From JAJPGZ01 sp041167105 (GTDB lineage: Bacteria > Verrucomicrobiota > Verrucomicrobiia > Chthoniobacterales > UBA10450): 38,851 bases of DNA. How positions within the stretch are numbered: position 1 is the stretch's first letter; every line of letters starts with the position of its first letter. Positions 1 through 9,137 of this stretch are shown in pieces. Location of the stretch: NCBI GenBank assembly GCA_041167105.1, contig JBEEGX010000118.1:1-38851 (forward strand), written 5' to 3'. The position numbers and the translations under genes were made by a program. The notes under the pieces were generated by a model. It was not told the origin of the DNA. It made no database searches and was given only the letters and a program-made list of their open reading frames with translations.

Positions 1-2687
1 CACAAGTGCAGCAGCGCATCAATATTTTGCCCGGCGTCTCGCAAGTGCAGATTTTCGGAGTGAAGAGCGCGATTCGGATCAAGGCCGATCCGGGAGCGCT
101 CGTGGCGCGCAATATCACCTTTGACGAACTCGCGACCGCGGTCCGCGCCGGAACGTCCTATTCCGGCGCCGGGCAATTCGATGGCAAGACAATGTCGATG
201 GTGTTGCGGCCTAACGGACAGCTGACGGACGCAGAAGGTTATCGGAAGCTGATTATTGCGGGCGGCAATCCGCCGGTGTATCTGCGCGATGTCGCGACGG
301 TTGTCGACAGCGTGCAAGACGAACGGCTCTCACGCCGCTTTTACGCGCGCGGATTTAATCCGCCCGCAGCGGTCATCGTGCTCGCGGTTTCGCGCCAGGC
401 CGGAGCGAACGTGGTGAAAGTGGCGCAGTCAATTAACGACCTGCTGCCGCAACTACGTCTGGAGCTCCCGGGCTCGATTCAATTGATCCCCACGTTCGAC
501 CGTTCACAAAGCATCGTGCATTCGGTGTCCGATGTGCAAACCACGCTCTTCATTGCCTTCACGCTCGTCGTGCTCGTGATTTTCGTTTTCCTCGGCCGCG
601 CCCGCGACACGCTCATTCCCGTGGTGGCGTTGCCGATGTCGATCTTGCTCACGTTTCTCGTGATGTGGATGCTGAATTATTCGATCAATAACCTGACGCT
701 CATGGCGCTCACGCTCGCCATCGGGTTCCTCGTCGATGACGCCATCGTGTTTCTCGAGAACGTCGTGAGGCGAGTCGAGCATGGCGAATCCGTTCATCGC
801 GCGACCTTGAACAGCGCCGGCGAAATTTCGTTCACGATTCTTTCGATGACGTTGTCGCTCGCGGCGGTGTTCATCCCGCTCGTCTTCATGCCGGGATTGC
901 TCGGCCGCATTTTCCGCGAGTTCGCCATCACCATCATTGTCGCGATCTTTGCCTCCGGTTTGGTGTCGCTCACGCTTACGCCGCTGATGTGCTCGCGAAT
1001 TTTGCGCGAACATAAACCCGGCGATCGCAAGACGTGGATGGAACGATTCACCGAGAGCTTTTTCAAGCCGGTGCTGCGCTTCTACGATCGCTCGTTAGGC
1101 TGGTTTCTCGATCATGGCGTGCTCGCGGTTCCAATCCTCATTGCCTGCGGCCTTGGCGTTTGGTTTTTCTTCAAAGCGCTGCCTTTCACTTTGCTGCCGA
1201 CGGGCGATAGCGGGCTGATCCGCGGCGCGTTGCTCATGCAGGAAGGCGCTTCACCGCAGCGCCAGCGCGAGATGCAGAATAGGCTCGATCCCATTTTGCA
1301 GGCGAATCCCGCGGTCGATAAATATTTCACCGTGGCCGGCAGCGGACGCGCCGGTTCCTCCGGCATTTTCACCGTGTTCTTTTTGAAGGACCGCAAGGAA
1401 CGTCCGCACATCGACAATGTCTCCCTGGATTTGCGGCGTTCGATCAACGCGGTTCCGGGAATTTTCGCGACATTGAATCCCCAGCCGGTGCTGCAAATTA
1501 ATATCGGCGCGACCGGCAGCGCCTTCGGCCGCTACAGCTACGCCATCAGCGGCATCAATCCCGACGAAGTTTACGCCACCGCCGATAAACTGGATGCGAA
1601 ATTGAAAAACTACGACGGCTTCGCCTCGCCGCCGCGCTCCGATCTTTTCCGCAACCAACCAAATCTCGACATCCAGATTGATCGCGATCGCGCCAGCATG
1701 TTAGGCGTTTCGGTTGGCAAACTGCAGAGTCTGCTTCGTTCCGCGTATTCGCAAAATTACGTCTACCTCATCAAGCAACCGGACGATCAGTATCAAGTCA
1801 TCCTCGAAGTCGAAGACAAAGATCGACAACGTCCGGAAGATTTGCGCGATTTGTATGTGCGGGGGCAGGGGACTTCGCTTGTGCCGTTGCGAGCGGTCAC
1901 GACATCGGCGCCGCGGCTCGGTTTACAATCGGTCAATCACACCAACCAATTCACCAGCGTCACCTTTGGTTTCGATACCAAACCCGGAGTCGCGCTCGGC
2001 GACGTAACGAACTTCATCCAAAAATCGGCCGCGGAAGTTTTGCCGCCGACAGTCAAAGGCGAACTGCAAGGCGAAGGCCTGGTCTTGCAACAACTGTTCT
2101 CAGCGTTGCCATTCCTCGTCATCGGCGCGCTCTTCGTCATGTATGTCATTCTTGGAATTCTCTACGAAAGTTATGTCCATCCGATCACCGTCCTTTCGAC
2201 ATTATTTCCGGCGGTGGTCGGCGGCTTGATGATGCTGTGGCTATTCGGTTCGACGCTCTCGTTGTACTCGGTCATCGGATTATTCCTGTTAATGGGCATC
2301 GTGAAAAAGAACGGCATCATGATTGTCGATTTTGCGCTGCATCGACTCGATGAAGGCTACGACCGGCGCGCTGCCATTCACGAAGCGAGCATCGAACGTT
2401 TTCGTCCCATCATCATGACCACGCTCGCCGCGCTCATGGGCGCGGTCCCGCTCGCGCTTGGTTACGGCGCTGATGGTGAATCGCGGCGGCCGCTTGGCTT
2501 GGTCATCGTCGGCGGCCTCATCTTCTCGCAGCTCATCACGCTTTACATCACGCCGGTGATTTATCTCGCGCTCGAATGGTTCCAGGAAAACGTGCTCGAT
2601 CGAGTTCCGTTTTTGCGCAGCGCGCATTATCACGAGCAATACGGCACCGCATCGACGCCGCTCGAGACCGCGACCGCGGCTCGTTAG
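1..2687 (+). CDS. RND efflux pump inner-membrane permease (HAE1/AcrB-like), 5' end outside window
   Basis: Proton-driven RND transporter of the hydrophobe/amphiphile efflux family, acting in the inner membrane and exporting through a periplasmic adaptor and outer-membrane channel. The reading frame is open to the left edge, and the first visible residues (QQRINILPGVSQVQIFG) match the porter domain, so roughly the first 150 residues of a usual protein of about 1040 are missing; the GTG at 6 is not the real start. Visible parts are the proton-relay pair in LVDDAIVFLENV of the fourth helix, the second porter repeat, and the C-terminal helices with the relay lysine in GIVKKNGIMIVDF. The stop TAG lies inside a copy of word 2 (2681-2689), and word 1 follows at 2691. 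Words 637 (coding MSIL) and 1819 lie inside. No adaptor or regulator is visible for this copy. Substrate cannot be told. Confidence 0.93.
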   Translation, partial: QVQQRINILPGVSQVQIFGVKSAIRIKADPGALVARNITFDELATAVRAGTSYSGAGQFDGKTMSMVLRPNGQLTDAEGYRKLIIAGGNPPVYLRDVATVVDSVQDERLSRRFYARGFNPPAAVIVLAVSRQAGANVVKVAQSINDLLPQLRLELPGSIQLIPTFDRSQSIVHSVSDVQTTLFIAFTLVVLVIFVFLGRARDTLIPVVALPMSILLTFLVMWMLNYSINNLTLMALTLAIGFLVDDAIVFLENVVRRVEHGESVHRATLNSAGEISFTILSMTLSLAAVFIPLVFMPGLLGRIFREFAITIIVAIFASGLVSLTLTPLMCSRILREHKPGDRKTWMERFTESFFKPVLRFYDRSLGWFLDHGVLAVPILIACGLGVWFFFKALPFTLLPTGDSGLIRGALLMQEGASPQRQREMQNRLDPILQANPAVDKYFTVAGSGRAGSSGIFTVFFLKDRKERPHIDNVSLDLRRSINAVPGIFATLNPQPVLQINIGATGSAFGRYSYAISGINPDEVYATADKLDAKLKNYDGFASPPRSDLFRNQPNLDIQIDRDRASMLGVSVGKLQSLLRSAYSQNYVYLIKQPDDQYQVILEVEDKDRQRPEDLRDLYVRGQGTSLVPLRAVTTSAPRLGLQSVNHTNQFTSVTFGFDTKPGVALGDVTNFIQKSAAEVLPPTVKGELQGEGLVLQQLFSALPFLVIGALFVMYVILGILYESYVHPITVLSTLFPAVVGGLMMLWLFGSTLSLYSVIGLFLLMGIVKKNGIMIVDFALHRLDEGYDRRAAIHEASIERFRPIIMTTLAALMGAVPLALGYGADGESRRPLGLVIVGGLIFSQLITLYITPVIYLALEWFQENVLDRVPFLRSAHYHEQYGTASTPLETATAAR

Positions 2688-2701
2688 GCCAAGATCGACA
2701 A

Positions 2702-3910
2702 TTACTTCGTCGCGGCTGTTTCCGCCTGTCGCACCGCCGCGACTTGCGGCAGCGGCGATGACTGCAGCTTCAATCCCGACGAAACGTTCGCCACTTCTCC
2801 CGGCCGCTTCACCTTCTTCAACATCTCGATGTCGCGCCGGATCTTGTTCTTGTTGCTCGCAAAAATCATCGCGACGTCTTCGGTAATGATGTTCGTGTCG
2901 AACGCCTGCAACAATTCCTGATCGAACGTGTGCCAGCCGCGGTTGCTCGCCGCTTCGATGATGTCGTTGAACGTGCGGTTCTCGCCTTCGCCGTAAAGCA
3001 ATGCTTCGCGCGTGCGCAGACTGCTGCCCATGATCTCGGTTACGAGTAATCGCGAACTGTCGATCTTGTTCACCAGGCGTTGGCTAACGATGTAACGCAC
3101 GGTAAGGGCGAGACGTTGCCGCACTTGCTGTTCCTCTTCCTTGCTGAACATGCCGACGATGCGGTGCACGGTTTGGCCGGCATCGATCGTGTGCAGCGTA
3201 GCAAAAACCACGTGGCCGGTCTCCGACGCAGTCAGCGCAATCTCCATCGTCTCGCGGTCGCGAATTTCGCCGACCAAAATAACTTTGGGCGCCTGTCGCA
3301 GCGCCGCGCGCAAACCTTCGGCGAAATTTGGGAAATCCTTTCCGAGCTCGCGCTGACTGAAAATGCAACCTTTGTGCGGATGCACGTACTCGATCGGGTC
3401 TTCCAGTGTAACCACGTGCAGTTGTTGTGAGTGATTCAACTCATTGAGCATCGCGGCGAGCGTCGATGTCTTGCCGCTCCCGGTCGCGCCGGTCACGAAA
3501 ATGATTCCGTATTTTTCCAAGACGATCTCGTGAAAAACCGGTGGCAGGCCTAACGACTCGATCGTCGGAATGTCCGCCGGCAATCGTCGCATGACGATGG
3601 CGTGCCGTCCGCGTTGCTTGAAAATATTTGCGCGGAAGCGGGCGCGTCCGGGAAGAGCGTAGCTGCAATCGCACGACCCGCGCGTCGCGTAATCGTCCAC
3701 CAGCCGTTTATTGCCATCGATCAGCACATTCGCGATCCGCTCGATCTCATGTTCGGAAAGTCCCTCTTTGCGGTCCGCTATCTCAAATTCCTTCAGCGCA
3801 CCGTGGCACTGCGCGATCGGCTGCTTGCCTGCGACGAATAGAAAATCGGGAGCATCGGGCTCGCGGTCGAGCATTGCGCCGAGCAGAGCGTCAAACCATT
3901 GCTGCGTCAT
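2702..3910 (-). CDS. PilT-like type IV pilus retraction ATPase (divergent paralogue)
   Basis: Secretion-type ATPase of the PilT/PilU group, which forms a cytoplasmic hexamer at the base of type IV pili and powers pilus retraction, twitching and DNA uptake. The 402 residues carry Walker A GATGSGKT at 141-148, an Asp box around VTLEDPIEYVHP, the Walker B segment VILVGEIRDRE and the His box FATLHT. The N-terminal region lacks the usual S-D-x-H motif seen in the two other PilT-like proteins of this window (here APDFLF), and about 40 C-terminal residues after the core are low in similarity. It stands alone, tail to tail with the RND gene and divergent from the alcohol dehydrogenase across 119 bases, with no pilin or assembly gene beside it. 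Its exact role (PilT, PilU or another motor) cannot be told from sequence alone. Confidence 0.9.
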   Translation of the reverse strand: MTQQWFDALLGAMLDREPDAPDFLFVAGKQPIAQCHGALKEFEIADRKEGLSEHEIERIANVLIDGNKRLVDDYATRGSCDCSYALPGRARFRANIFKQRGRHAIVMRRLPADIPTIESLGLPPVFHEIVLEKYGIIFVTGATGSGKTSTLAAMLNELNHSQQLHVVTLEDPIEYVHPHKGCIFSQRELGKDFPNFAEGLRAALRQAPKVILVGEIRDRETMEIALTASETGHVVFATLHTIDAGQTVHRIVGMFSKEEEQQVRQRLALTVRYIVSQRLVNKIDSSRLLVTEIMGSSLRTREALLYGEGENRTFNDIIEAASNRGWHTFDQELLQAFDTNIITEDVAMIFASNKNKIRRDIEMLKKVKRPGEVANVSSGLKLQSSPLPQVAAVRQAETAATK

Positions 3911-4029
3911 ATCGTTTCAAGTTCAAACAATTAGGAGGGAATGCGTGGCCGCTCTAGTCAGCACGTCGCGCGCCGCCGGCATGGCCCGGCTCTCGCAATT
4001 TCGCCCGACTTTCGTTATGTAAGATCGAC

Positions 4030-5019
4030 ATGCGCGCGATGGTTATGACCGAACCGCGAAAGCGGCTACAACTCCGCGACATTCCCGCGCCGCTGCCGGC
4101 GGCCGATCAAATCCTGATCCGGGTCTCGGCCTGCGCCGTTTGTCGCACCGATCTGCATATCGTCGATGGCGAACTGCCGAATCCAGAACTGCCGCTCGTT
4201 CTGGGCCACCAAATCATCGGGCGTGTTGAAAAACTTGGCGCGAACGTTTCGCAATTCGCGATCGGCGACCGCGTTGGTGTTCCGTGGCTCGGCTGGACCT
4301 GCGGCGAATGTGTTTATTGTCGATCTAATCGTGAGAACTTGTGCGATCGCGCGCGTCTCACCGGATACACCATCGACGGCGGCTACGCCGACTTCGCGGT
4401 CGCGCACGCACGTTATTCGTTCCCGCTGCCTAACGAAGCGGACGATGTCGATCTTGCGCCGCTGCTGTGCGCCGGAATGCTCGGGTACCGTTCCTACCGC
4501 AAGACGGGCGATGCGCGCCGCCTCGGTATTTATGGGTTCGGCTCGGCCGCGCATCTCATCGCACAGGTCGCGGTTTACGAAGATCGACAACTGTTCGCGT
4601 TCACGCGGCCCGGTGATGCCGAAGGGCAGCAATTTGCCCGTTCGTTAGGCGCGAAATGGGCCGGCGGTTCTGACGAATTGCCGCCGGAACAACTCGACGC
4701 CGCCATCATCTTCGCGCCCGTCGGCGCGCTCGTTCCGGCCGCGTTGCGCGCGCTCGCCAAAGGCGGCATCGTCGTCTGCGGCGGCATTCACATGAGCGAC
4801 ATCCCGCAGTTTCCGTATGTCGATCTTTGGAACGAGCGTTGCATCTGCTCCGTCGCGAATCTCACCCGTCGCGACGGCGAAGAATTTCTCGCACTGGCAC
4901 GGCGCGTCCCGATAAAAACGCGCACCGAAACTTTTCCGCTCGAAGAAGCGAACACCGCGCTCGAAAGATTGCGCGCTGGCAAAATCAATGGCGCGGCTGT
5001 TCTCTTGCTCCGCCAATGA
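4030..5019 (+). CDS. Zinc-dependent medium-chain alcohol dehydrogenase
   Basis: Predicted to oxidise an alcohol or reduce an aldehyde with NAD(P). The 329 residues show the catalytic-zinc cysteine C38 in CAVCRTDLH, H60 in LGHQIIG, and the structural-zinc cluster C-x2-C-x2-C-x7-C in TCGECVYCRSNRENLC, followed by a Rossmann half starting around GIYGFGSAAHL. The usual GHE after the zinc histidine is GHQ here (Q61). The overall pattern recalls the TIGR02822 zinc-binding alcohol dehydrogenase group; substrate unknown. The chosen ATG is directly fused to a word-1 copy (AAGATCGACATG, 4021-4032) and has no evident Shine-Dalgarno; ATGs at 4039 and 4045 are alternatives. Its stop overlaps the next start as ATGA (5016-5019), so translation with the cyclase-TPR gene is probably coupled. 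Words 4446 (DVDL), 4580 (EDRQ) and 4818 (YVDL) lie inside. Confidence 0.88.
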   Translation: MRAMVMTEPRKRLQLRDIPAPLPAADQILIRVSACAVCRTDLHIVDGELPNPELPLVLGHQIIGRVEKLGANVSQFAIGDRVGVPWLGWTCGECVYCRSNRENLCDRARLTGYTIDGGYADFAVAHARYSFPLPNEADDVDLAPLLCAGMLGYRSYRKTGDARRLGIYGFGSAAHLIAQVAVYEDRQLFAFTRPGDAEGQQFARSLGAKWAGGSDELPPEQLDAAIIFAPVGALVPAALRALAKGGIVVCGGIHMSDIPQFPYVDLWNERCICSVANLTRRDGEEFLALARRVPIKTRTETFPLEEANTALERLRAGKINGAAVLLLRQ

Positions 5020-7055
5020 CTCAACCGTCAGAACAACGCCGTCTCGCCGCGATCGTGTTCACGGATGTAGTGGGCTACAGCGCGATCGCGCAACGCGACG
5101 ACGCCCTTGCCCTCGAGCTGCTCGAAGAACATCGCGAGATCCTGCGCGCGCTGTTCGCGCAATTCAATGGGACCGAAATCAAAACCATCGGCGACGCGTT
5201 CATGGTGGAATTTCCCAGCGCGCTCAACGCCGCGAATTGCGCGGTCGAGATTCAACGCGCTCTGGCCAAGCGCAATCACGACGTCGCGCAAGATCGACAA
5301 CTGGAAGTGCGCATCGGCATTCACATCGGCGACGTCGTCCATCGTGAGGGCGATGTTTATGGCGACGGCGTCAACATCGCGTCTCGCATTCAACCGCTCG
5401 CTCAATCGGGTGGCATTTGCATTTCCGTCGATGTCGAACGCCAAATTCACAACGCATTCGGGCAACGCCTAGAGAAGATCGCGCCCACGGATTTGAAGAA
5501 CATTCAATTGCCGATGGATTTGTTCCGCGTGGTTTTGCCGTGGGAGAAAACGAAGCGCGTTCCCGCAGCGCCGCAGAAACCGCGTGCATGGAAGATGTCG
5601 ATCTTAGCATTGTCGATCTTGCTTATCGCGGTCGCGCTTTGGTCCTGGCGTTCGCACTCGCACGTCACACCCGCATCGAAATCGGTCGCGGTGTTGCCGT
5701 TCGTGAACATGAGCGCCGATAAAGAGAACGAATATCTCAGCGACGGCATGACTGAAGATCTGTGTACCGCGCTCACGCAGGTGAAAGGTCTGCACGTGCC
5801 GGCGCGGACGTCGTCGTTCGCCTTCAAAGGCAAGACCGAAGACATTCGCAAAGTCGGCGAGCAATTGAATGTCGCGACTGTGCTCGAAGGCAGCGTGAGT
5901 AAAGCGGGCAATAAGCTCCGCATCACTGCGCAGCTCATCAACGTCGCCGACGGTTTCCATTTATGGGCGCAAAATTACGACCGCGACATGACGGACATCT
6001 TGCAGATTCGCAGCGATATCTCGCGGCAGGTGGTGGACGCGCTCAAGGTGCAGCTGGGCGTGGAAGAAACGCAGCGCCTGACCAAACCGCCGACCGAAGC
6101 TTCGGAAGCGTATCAGATCTACTTGTTAGGCCGGTACGAATTCAACACTTACAGCGAAGCCGGATTTAACAAGGCGGTCGAACATTTCCGTCGCGCGCTT
6201 GATATCGATCCACACTTCGCGCTCGCCGGCGCCGGCCTGGCCGAAGTGTTTAATCTCATTGCCTATTGGAATTTTGCGCCACCTGACGCGGCGTTTCCGC
6301 AAGCCAAGGCCGCAGCCGAACGCGCGCTAAAGCTCGATCCCAATCTCGCGGAAGCGCACAGCGCGCTTGGTTTTGTCACATATGAATACGAATGGCGGCA
6401 CGCCGACGCCGAGCGCGAACTGGCGGAAGCGGTGCGATTGAATCCAAAATCGGCGGACGCGCGTTTGTGGTATGCCGAGTTTTTGATTTTCATGAACCGC
6501 TTTCCCGAATCGCGCGCGCAACTCGACCGCGCGCGCGAGTCGGACCCGCTTTCCGTGCGTTACCTTGTCGATCTTGCCACCTGGTATTGGTTTCAGCGGC
6601 AAATCGACCCGGCGCTCGCGGAATTGCAAAAAGCGATCACGCTGGATCCGGACAATGCCGTTACGCAGCATTTCATCGCTTACGTGCTTCTGAAGGCGAA
6701 TCGAGTGTCCGAAGCAGTTGCGCATGTCCAGCGCGCGATCGAGCTCGACGGTGCGCACACGCCGGACCAGCTCGCCGATCTAAAGCGCACGTTCGAGACG
6801 CAGGGCGCCCCGGCGTTTTTTCGGAAGCAGGCGCAGCTCGCGCAGCAGTTAAACGCGAGCGGGAAATATCGTTCGCCGCTTTTGATCGCTCTCGCGTATA
6901 CCGCGGCTGGCGATAACAACGAAGCGCTGACGTGGCTGGAGAAAGCGGTCGAGATGCACGCGGCGTGGTTGCCGGAATTAAAACTGGAACCGACTTACGA
7001 TGCGTTGCGGAACGACCCAAGGTTCGTCGCGATGGTGCGGAAGGTGAATCTATGA
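5016..7055 (+). CDS. Membrane-anchored class III adenylate/guanylate cyclase with TolB-like and TPR domains
   Basis: Class III nucleotide cyclase fused to a periplasmic or extracytoplasmic sensory part, 679 residues from the ATG at 5016; the frame is open further upstream but that would run into the dehydrogenase. The catalytic domain (about 8-172) has both metal aspartates (D17 in FTDVVGYS, D60 in KTIGDAFM), lysine K56 of the purine-binding position, and the transition-state pair N120 and R124 in GDGVNIASR, so it looks active. K56 favours ATP. One transmembrane helix (about 194-211) follows; it is encoded by two word-1 copies 15 bases apart (5596, 5611), each reading SIL. Next comes a TolB/FlgO-like domain (from SVAVLPFVNMS), then several TPR repeats to the C-terminus. 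Coupled by ATGA overlaps to genes on both sides. The ligand sensed is unknown. Confidence 0.9.
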   Translation: MTQPSEQRRLAAIVFTDVVGYSAIAQRDDALALELLEEHREILRALFAQFNGTEIKTIGDAFMVEFPSALNAANCAVEIQRALAKRNHDVAQDRQLEVRIGIHIGDVVHREGDVYGDGVNIASRIQPLAQSGGICISVDVERQIHNAFGQRLEKIAPTDLKNIQLPMDLFRVVLPWEKTKRVPAAPQKPRAWKMSILALSILLIAVALWSWRSHSHVTPASKSVAVLPFVNMSADKENEYLSDGMTEDLCTALTQVKGLHVPARTSSFAFKGKTEDIRKVGEQLNVATVLEGSVSKAGNKLRITAQLINVADGFHLWAQNYDRDMTDILQIRSDISRQVVDALKVQLGVEETQRLTKPPTEASEAYQIYLLGRYEFNTYSEAGFNKAVEHFRRALDIDPHFALAGAGLAEVFNLIAYWNFAPPDAAFPQAKAAAERALKLDPNLAEAHSALGFVTYEYEWRHADAERELAEAVRLNPKSADARLWYAEFLIFMNRFPESRAQLDRARESDPLSVRYLVDLATWYWFQRQIDPALAELQKAITLDPDNAVTQHFIAYVLLKANRVSEAVAHVQRAIELDGAHTPDQLADLKRTFETQGAPAFFRKQAQLAQQLNASGKYRSPLLIALAYTAAGDNNEALTWLEKAVEMHAAWLPELKLEPTYDALRNDPRFVAMVRKVNL

Positions 7056-8017
7056 GCGCGCAATTTGAAAAAGAGTCTAACGAGTCGGGTGAATTCCAGC
7101 GGCAGGAGGACGCGTTTCGCGAATGGATTGGAAGATCGACATCGTACCCGGCGACCACGGGGCGTTACCATCTTTACGTTTCATTGGCGTGTCCGTGGGC
7201 GAGTCGCACGTTGATCGTGCGCAATCTCAAAGGACTTCAGGATGCGATTGGCCTAACGATTGTCGATCCGGTGCGCGACGAAAACGGTTGGGCCTTTCGC
7301 GGGCCGTCGGAGAAATGGCCGCCGGCGCAGGAGTTCGCCTCGACCGATCCGGTTAGTCATTTCAAATATTTGCGGGAAGGCTACGCCTCGACCGATCCGA
7401 ATTTCGATGAGCGCGTGACGGTGCCGGTTTTGTGGGACAAGGAAACGCGCAAGATCGTGAACAATTGCGAGGACGACATCTGCGTGATCTTCAACGATGC
7501 CTTCAACGAGGCCGCCGCAAATAAAGATGTCGATCTTTTCCCAAAAGACATCGCGGATGAGCACACGAAGCTGAGCGACTTTATTTACGAGAACATCAAC
7601 AACGGCGTTTACCGGGCCGGATTCGCCACGCGCCAACGGCCCTATGAGATTTCCTGCGCGAAAGTTTTTGAAGCGCTCGACGAAATGGAGAAACGACTAA
7701 CGGCGTCGCGTTATCTCTTCGGTAATCACATCGTCGAAGCGGACTGGCGATTGTTCTGCACGCTTGTCCGCTTCGATGTTGTTTATCACGGCCACTTCAA
7801 ATGCAATCTGCGCCGCATCATCGATTATCCCAAACTGCAAGGTTACCTTGTCGATCTTTATCAACAGCCGGGAATCGCCGAGACTGTGAACTTCGATCAC
7901 ATCAAGCGTCATTACTATATGACGCACGAGCAGATTAATCCCACGCGGATCGTTCCGTTAGGCCCGATTGTCGATCTTGCGCGGCCGCACGGCCGCGAAA
8001 AGTTATCGCGCGCCTAA
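7052..8017 (+). CDS. Glutathionyl-hydroquinone reductase (Xi-class glutathione transferase)
   Basis: Reduces glutathionyl-(hydro)quinones to free hydroquinones using glutathione, in the cytoplasm; E. coli YqjG and PcpF are family members. The 321 residues hold the family's N-terminal thioredoxin-like domain with catalytic C47 in LACPWASR, followed by an all-alpha domain with the family blocks DLFPKDI, NGVYRAGFATRQ and ADWRLFCTLVRFD. Length is normal for the class. The ATG at 7052 overlaps the preceding stop as ATGA; the upstream extension of the frame lies inside the cyclase gene and is not family-like. The 3' end overlaps the convergent TIGR03118-like gene by four bases (CTAA). Four word-1 copies (7132 as RST, 7528 DVDL, 7849 VDL, 7969 VDL) are inside. 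Glutathione use is implied for the organism or assumed from the family. Confidence 0.9.
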   Translation: MSAQFEKESNESGEFQRQEDAFREWIGRSTSYPATTGRYHLYVSLACPWASRTLIVRNLKGLQDAIGLTIVDPVRDENGWAFRGPSEKWPPAQEFASTDPVSHFKYLREGYASTDPNFDERVTVPVLWDKETRKIVNNCEDDICVIFNDAFNEAAANKDVDLFPKDIADEHTKLSDFIYENINNGVYRAGFATRQRPYEISCAKVFEALDEMEKRLTASRYLFGNHIVEADWRLFCTLVRFDVVYHGHFKCNLRRIIDYPKLQGYLVDLYQQPGIAETVNFDHIKRHYYMTHEQINPTRIVPLGPIVDLARPHGREKLSRA

Positions 8018-9048
8018 TCTTCGGTGATCAATCCGAAGAGCCCGTGCTCTTCATCCGCAATACCGGCGGTGAAGAAAACACCGTCGCCGTTTTGTGCCGG
8101 TAGCAGGTCCCACAAGCCATCGAAGTGCAGCGGAGTTCCATCGGCGGTGCTGAGCGTTTCGAGGAATGCGCCGGTGGTCGGATCGTAATTGTTGATCTTA
8201 CCGTCGCCGAAATTTCCCACCCAAAGTTCGCCACCGACTAACGCGAGTCCCCACGGCGCATTGAGATTGCCGTTGGAGATCAGTCGCCTAACGAAATGAC
8301 CGCTGGTGTCGAAGACATCGACGAGCCCATTGCCCGGCCCCGCGACATCGTCAGTGCCTTTCGAATCCTGGACCGCGTAGGTCACGTAAATTTGGTCGTT
8401 GATGTTGCGGATGCCGAAGGGCGCGTAGCCGGTGGAAAGGCTCGGATCGACAAAGCTATTCGCGTTCACGAGATGAAAATTCTCGTCGTAAGTCTCAACG
8501 CGCGCGGTGTGGAAATTTGTGACGTAAAGAAAATTGTGACCGTTGGCGACACCCAGTGTCGCCCCTTTATAGATGGCGCTCTTACTTCCTTTGTTCGTGC
8601 CGTTGTCGACTGCGATGATGGCGTGTGTTTGATCGAGGTTCGGGTTCCAACCGGAGATGGAGCCGTCTTCGCTCACGAAAATGAATCGCGCGGGTTGCGA
8701 ATTTCCGTTGAGCGTGATTTTGAAAAACGACGTCGGATTAACAACGACGCCAGTTGGATTGGCGTTGCTCTTGTTGCGCGCGGCGGTCGGGATGGTGACG
8801 ATGAGCGAACGAGCGGTGCCGTCCTGACCGTAAAGTGTCGAGACGCCAGTGCCGTTGTCGCTCACCCAAATAGTGCCGCCGGATGACACCGCCATGCCCC
8901 ATGGATTGACCAGGTTTGGATCGGTGTGCGTAGCGACGCCGGGTATGTCGGACTGAAAATTTGTCCAACTGTAAGTGTCTGCGCGAGCGACTGTCGCAAT
9001 GAAGAACGTGGCCGCCAACGCGCATATTGAAATGCGGATTGCTTTCAT
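8014..9048 (-). CDS. Secreted TIGR03118-like beta-propeller protein
   Basis: Exported protein of 344 residues with a clear signal peptide (MKAIRIS, hydrophobic core, cleavage likely after VARA near residue 23). The mature part starts with the family-like block NFQSDIPGVATHTDPNLVNPWG and contains repeated glycine/aspartate-rich NHL-like blades (PWGMAVSSGG, PFGIRNINDQIYVTY, PWGLALVGGELWVGNFGDG). This matches my memory of the conserved TIGR03118 family, whose function is not established. It has the best Shine-Dalgarno of the window. It lies 89 bases downstream of the RND gene on the same strand, so it may be read through from the efflux operon or have its own promoter. Tail-to-tail overlap of four bases with the reductase. 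Notably, no word-1 copy lies in it; one near match is at 8189. Confidence 0.82.
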   Translation of the reverse strand: MKAIRISICALAATFFIATVARADTYSWTNFQSDIPGVATHTDPNLVNPWGMAVSSGGTIWVSDNGTGVSTLYGQDGTARSLIVTIPTAARNKSNANPTGVVVNPTSFFKITLNGNSQPARFIFVSEDGSISGWNPNLDQTHAIIAVDNGTNKGSKSAIYKGATLGVANGHNFLYVTNFHTARVETYDENFHLVNANSFVDPSLSTGYAPFGIRNINDQIYVTYAVQDSKGTDDVAGPGNGLVDVFDTSGHFVRRLISNGNLNAPWGLALVGGELWVGNFGDGKINNYDPTTGAFLETLSTADGTPLHFDGLWDLLPAQNGDGVFFTAGIADEEHGLFGLITED

Positions 9049-9054
9049 CTCTCT

Positions 9055-9064
9055 CCTCCTCCTG
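9055..9064 (-). promoter_or_regulatory. Strong Shine-Dalgarno of the TIGR03118-like gene
   Basis: Reading the minus strand, CAGGAGGAGG ends about six bases before the ATG at 9048, in a run of repeated AGG units. It fixes the start and stands out because most other starts in the window have weak or no such signal. Confidence 0.8.
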
Positions 9065-9137
9065 TTGAATGCCCTTTTAGAAGGATCGCGCGGGAGCAGT
9101 GACTTGCGCGTGGTGAATTTCGAAACTGCGGCCGGAA

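Noticed and set aside
504..1013. Long minus-strand open frames inside the RND gene and elsewhere, rich in R, H, E and D
   Set aside because: They lie opposite strongly family-like genes and show the low-complexity composition typical of antisense reading of GC-rich codons.
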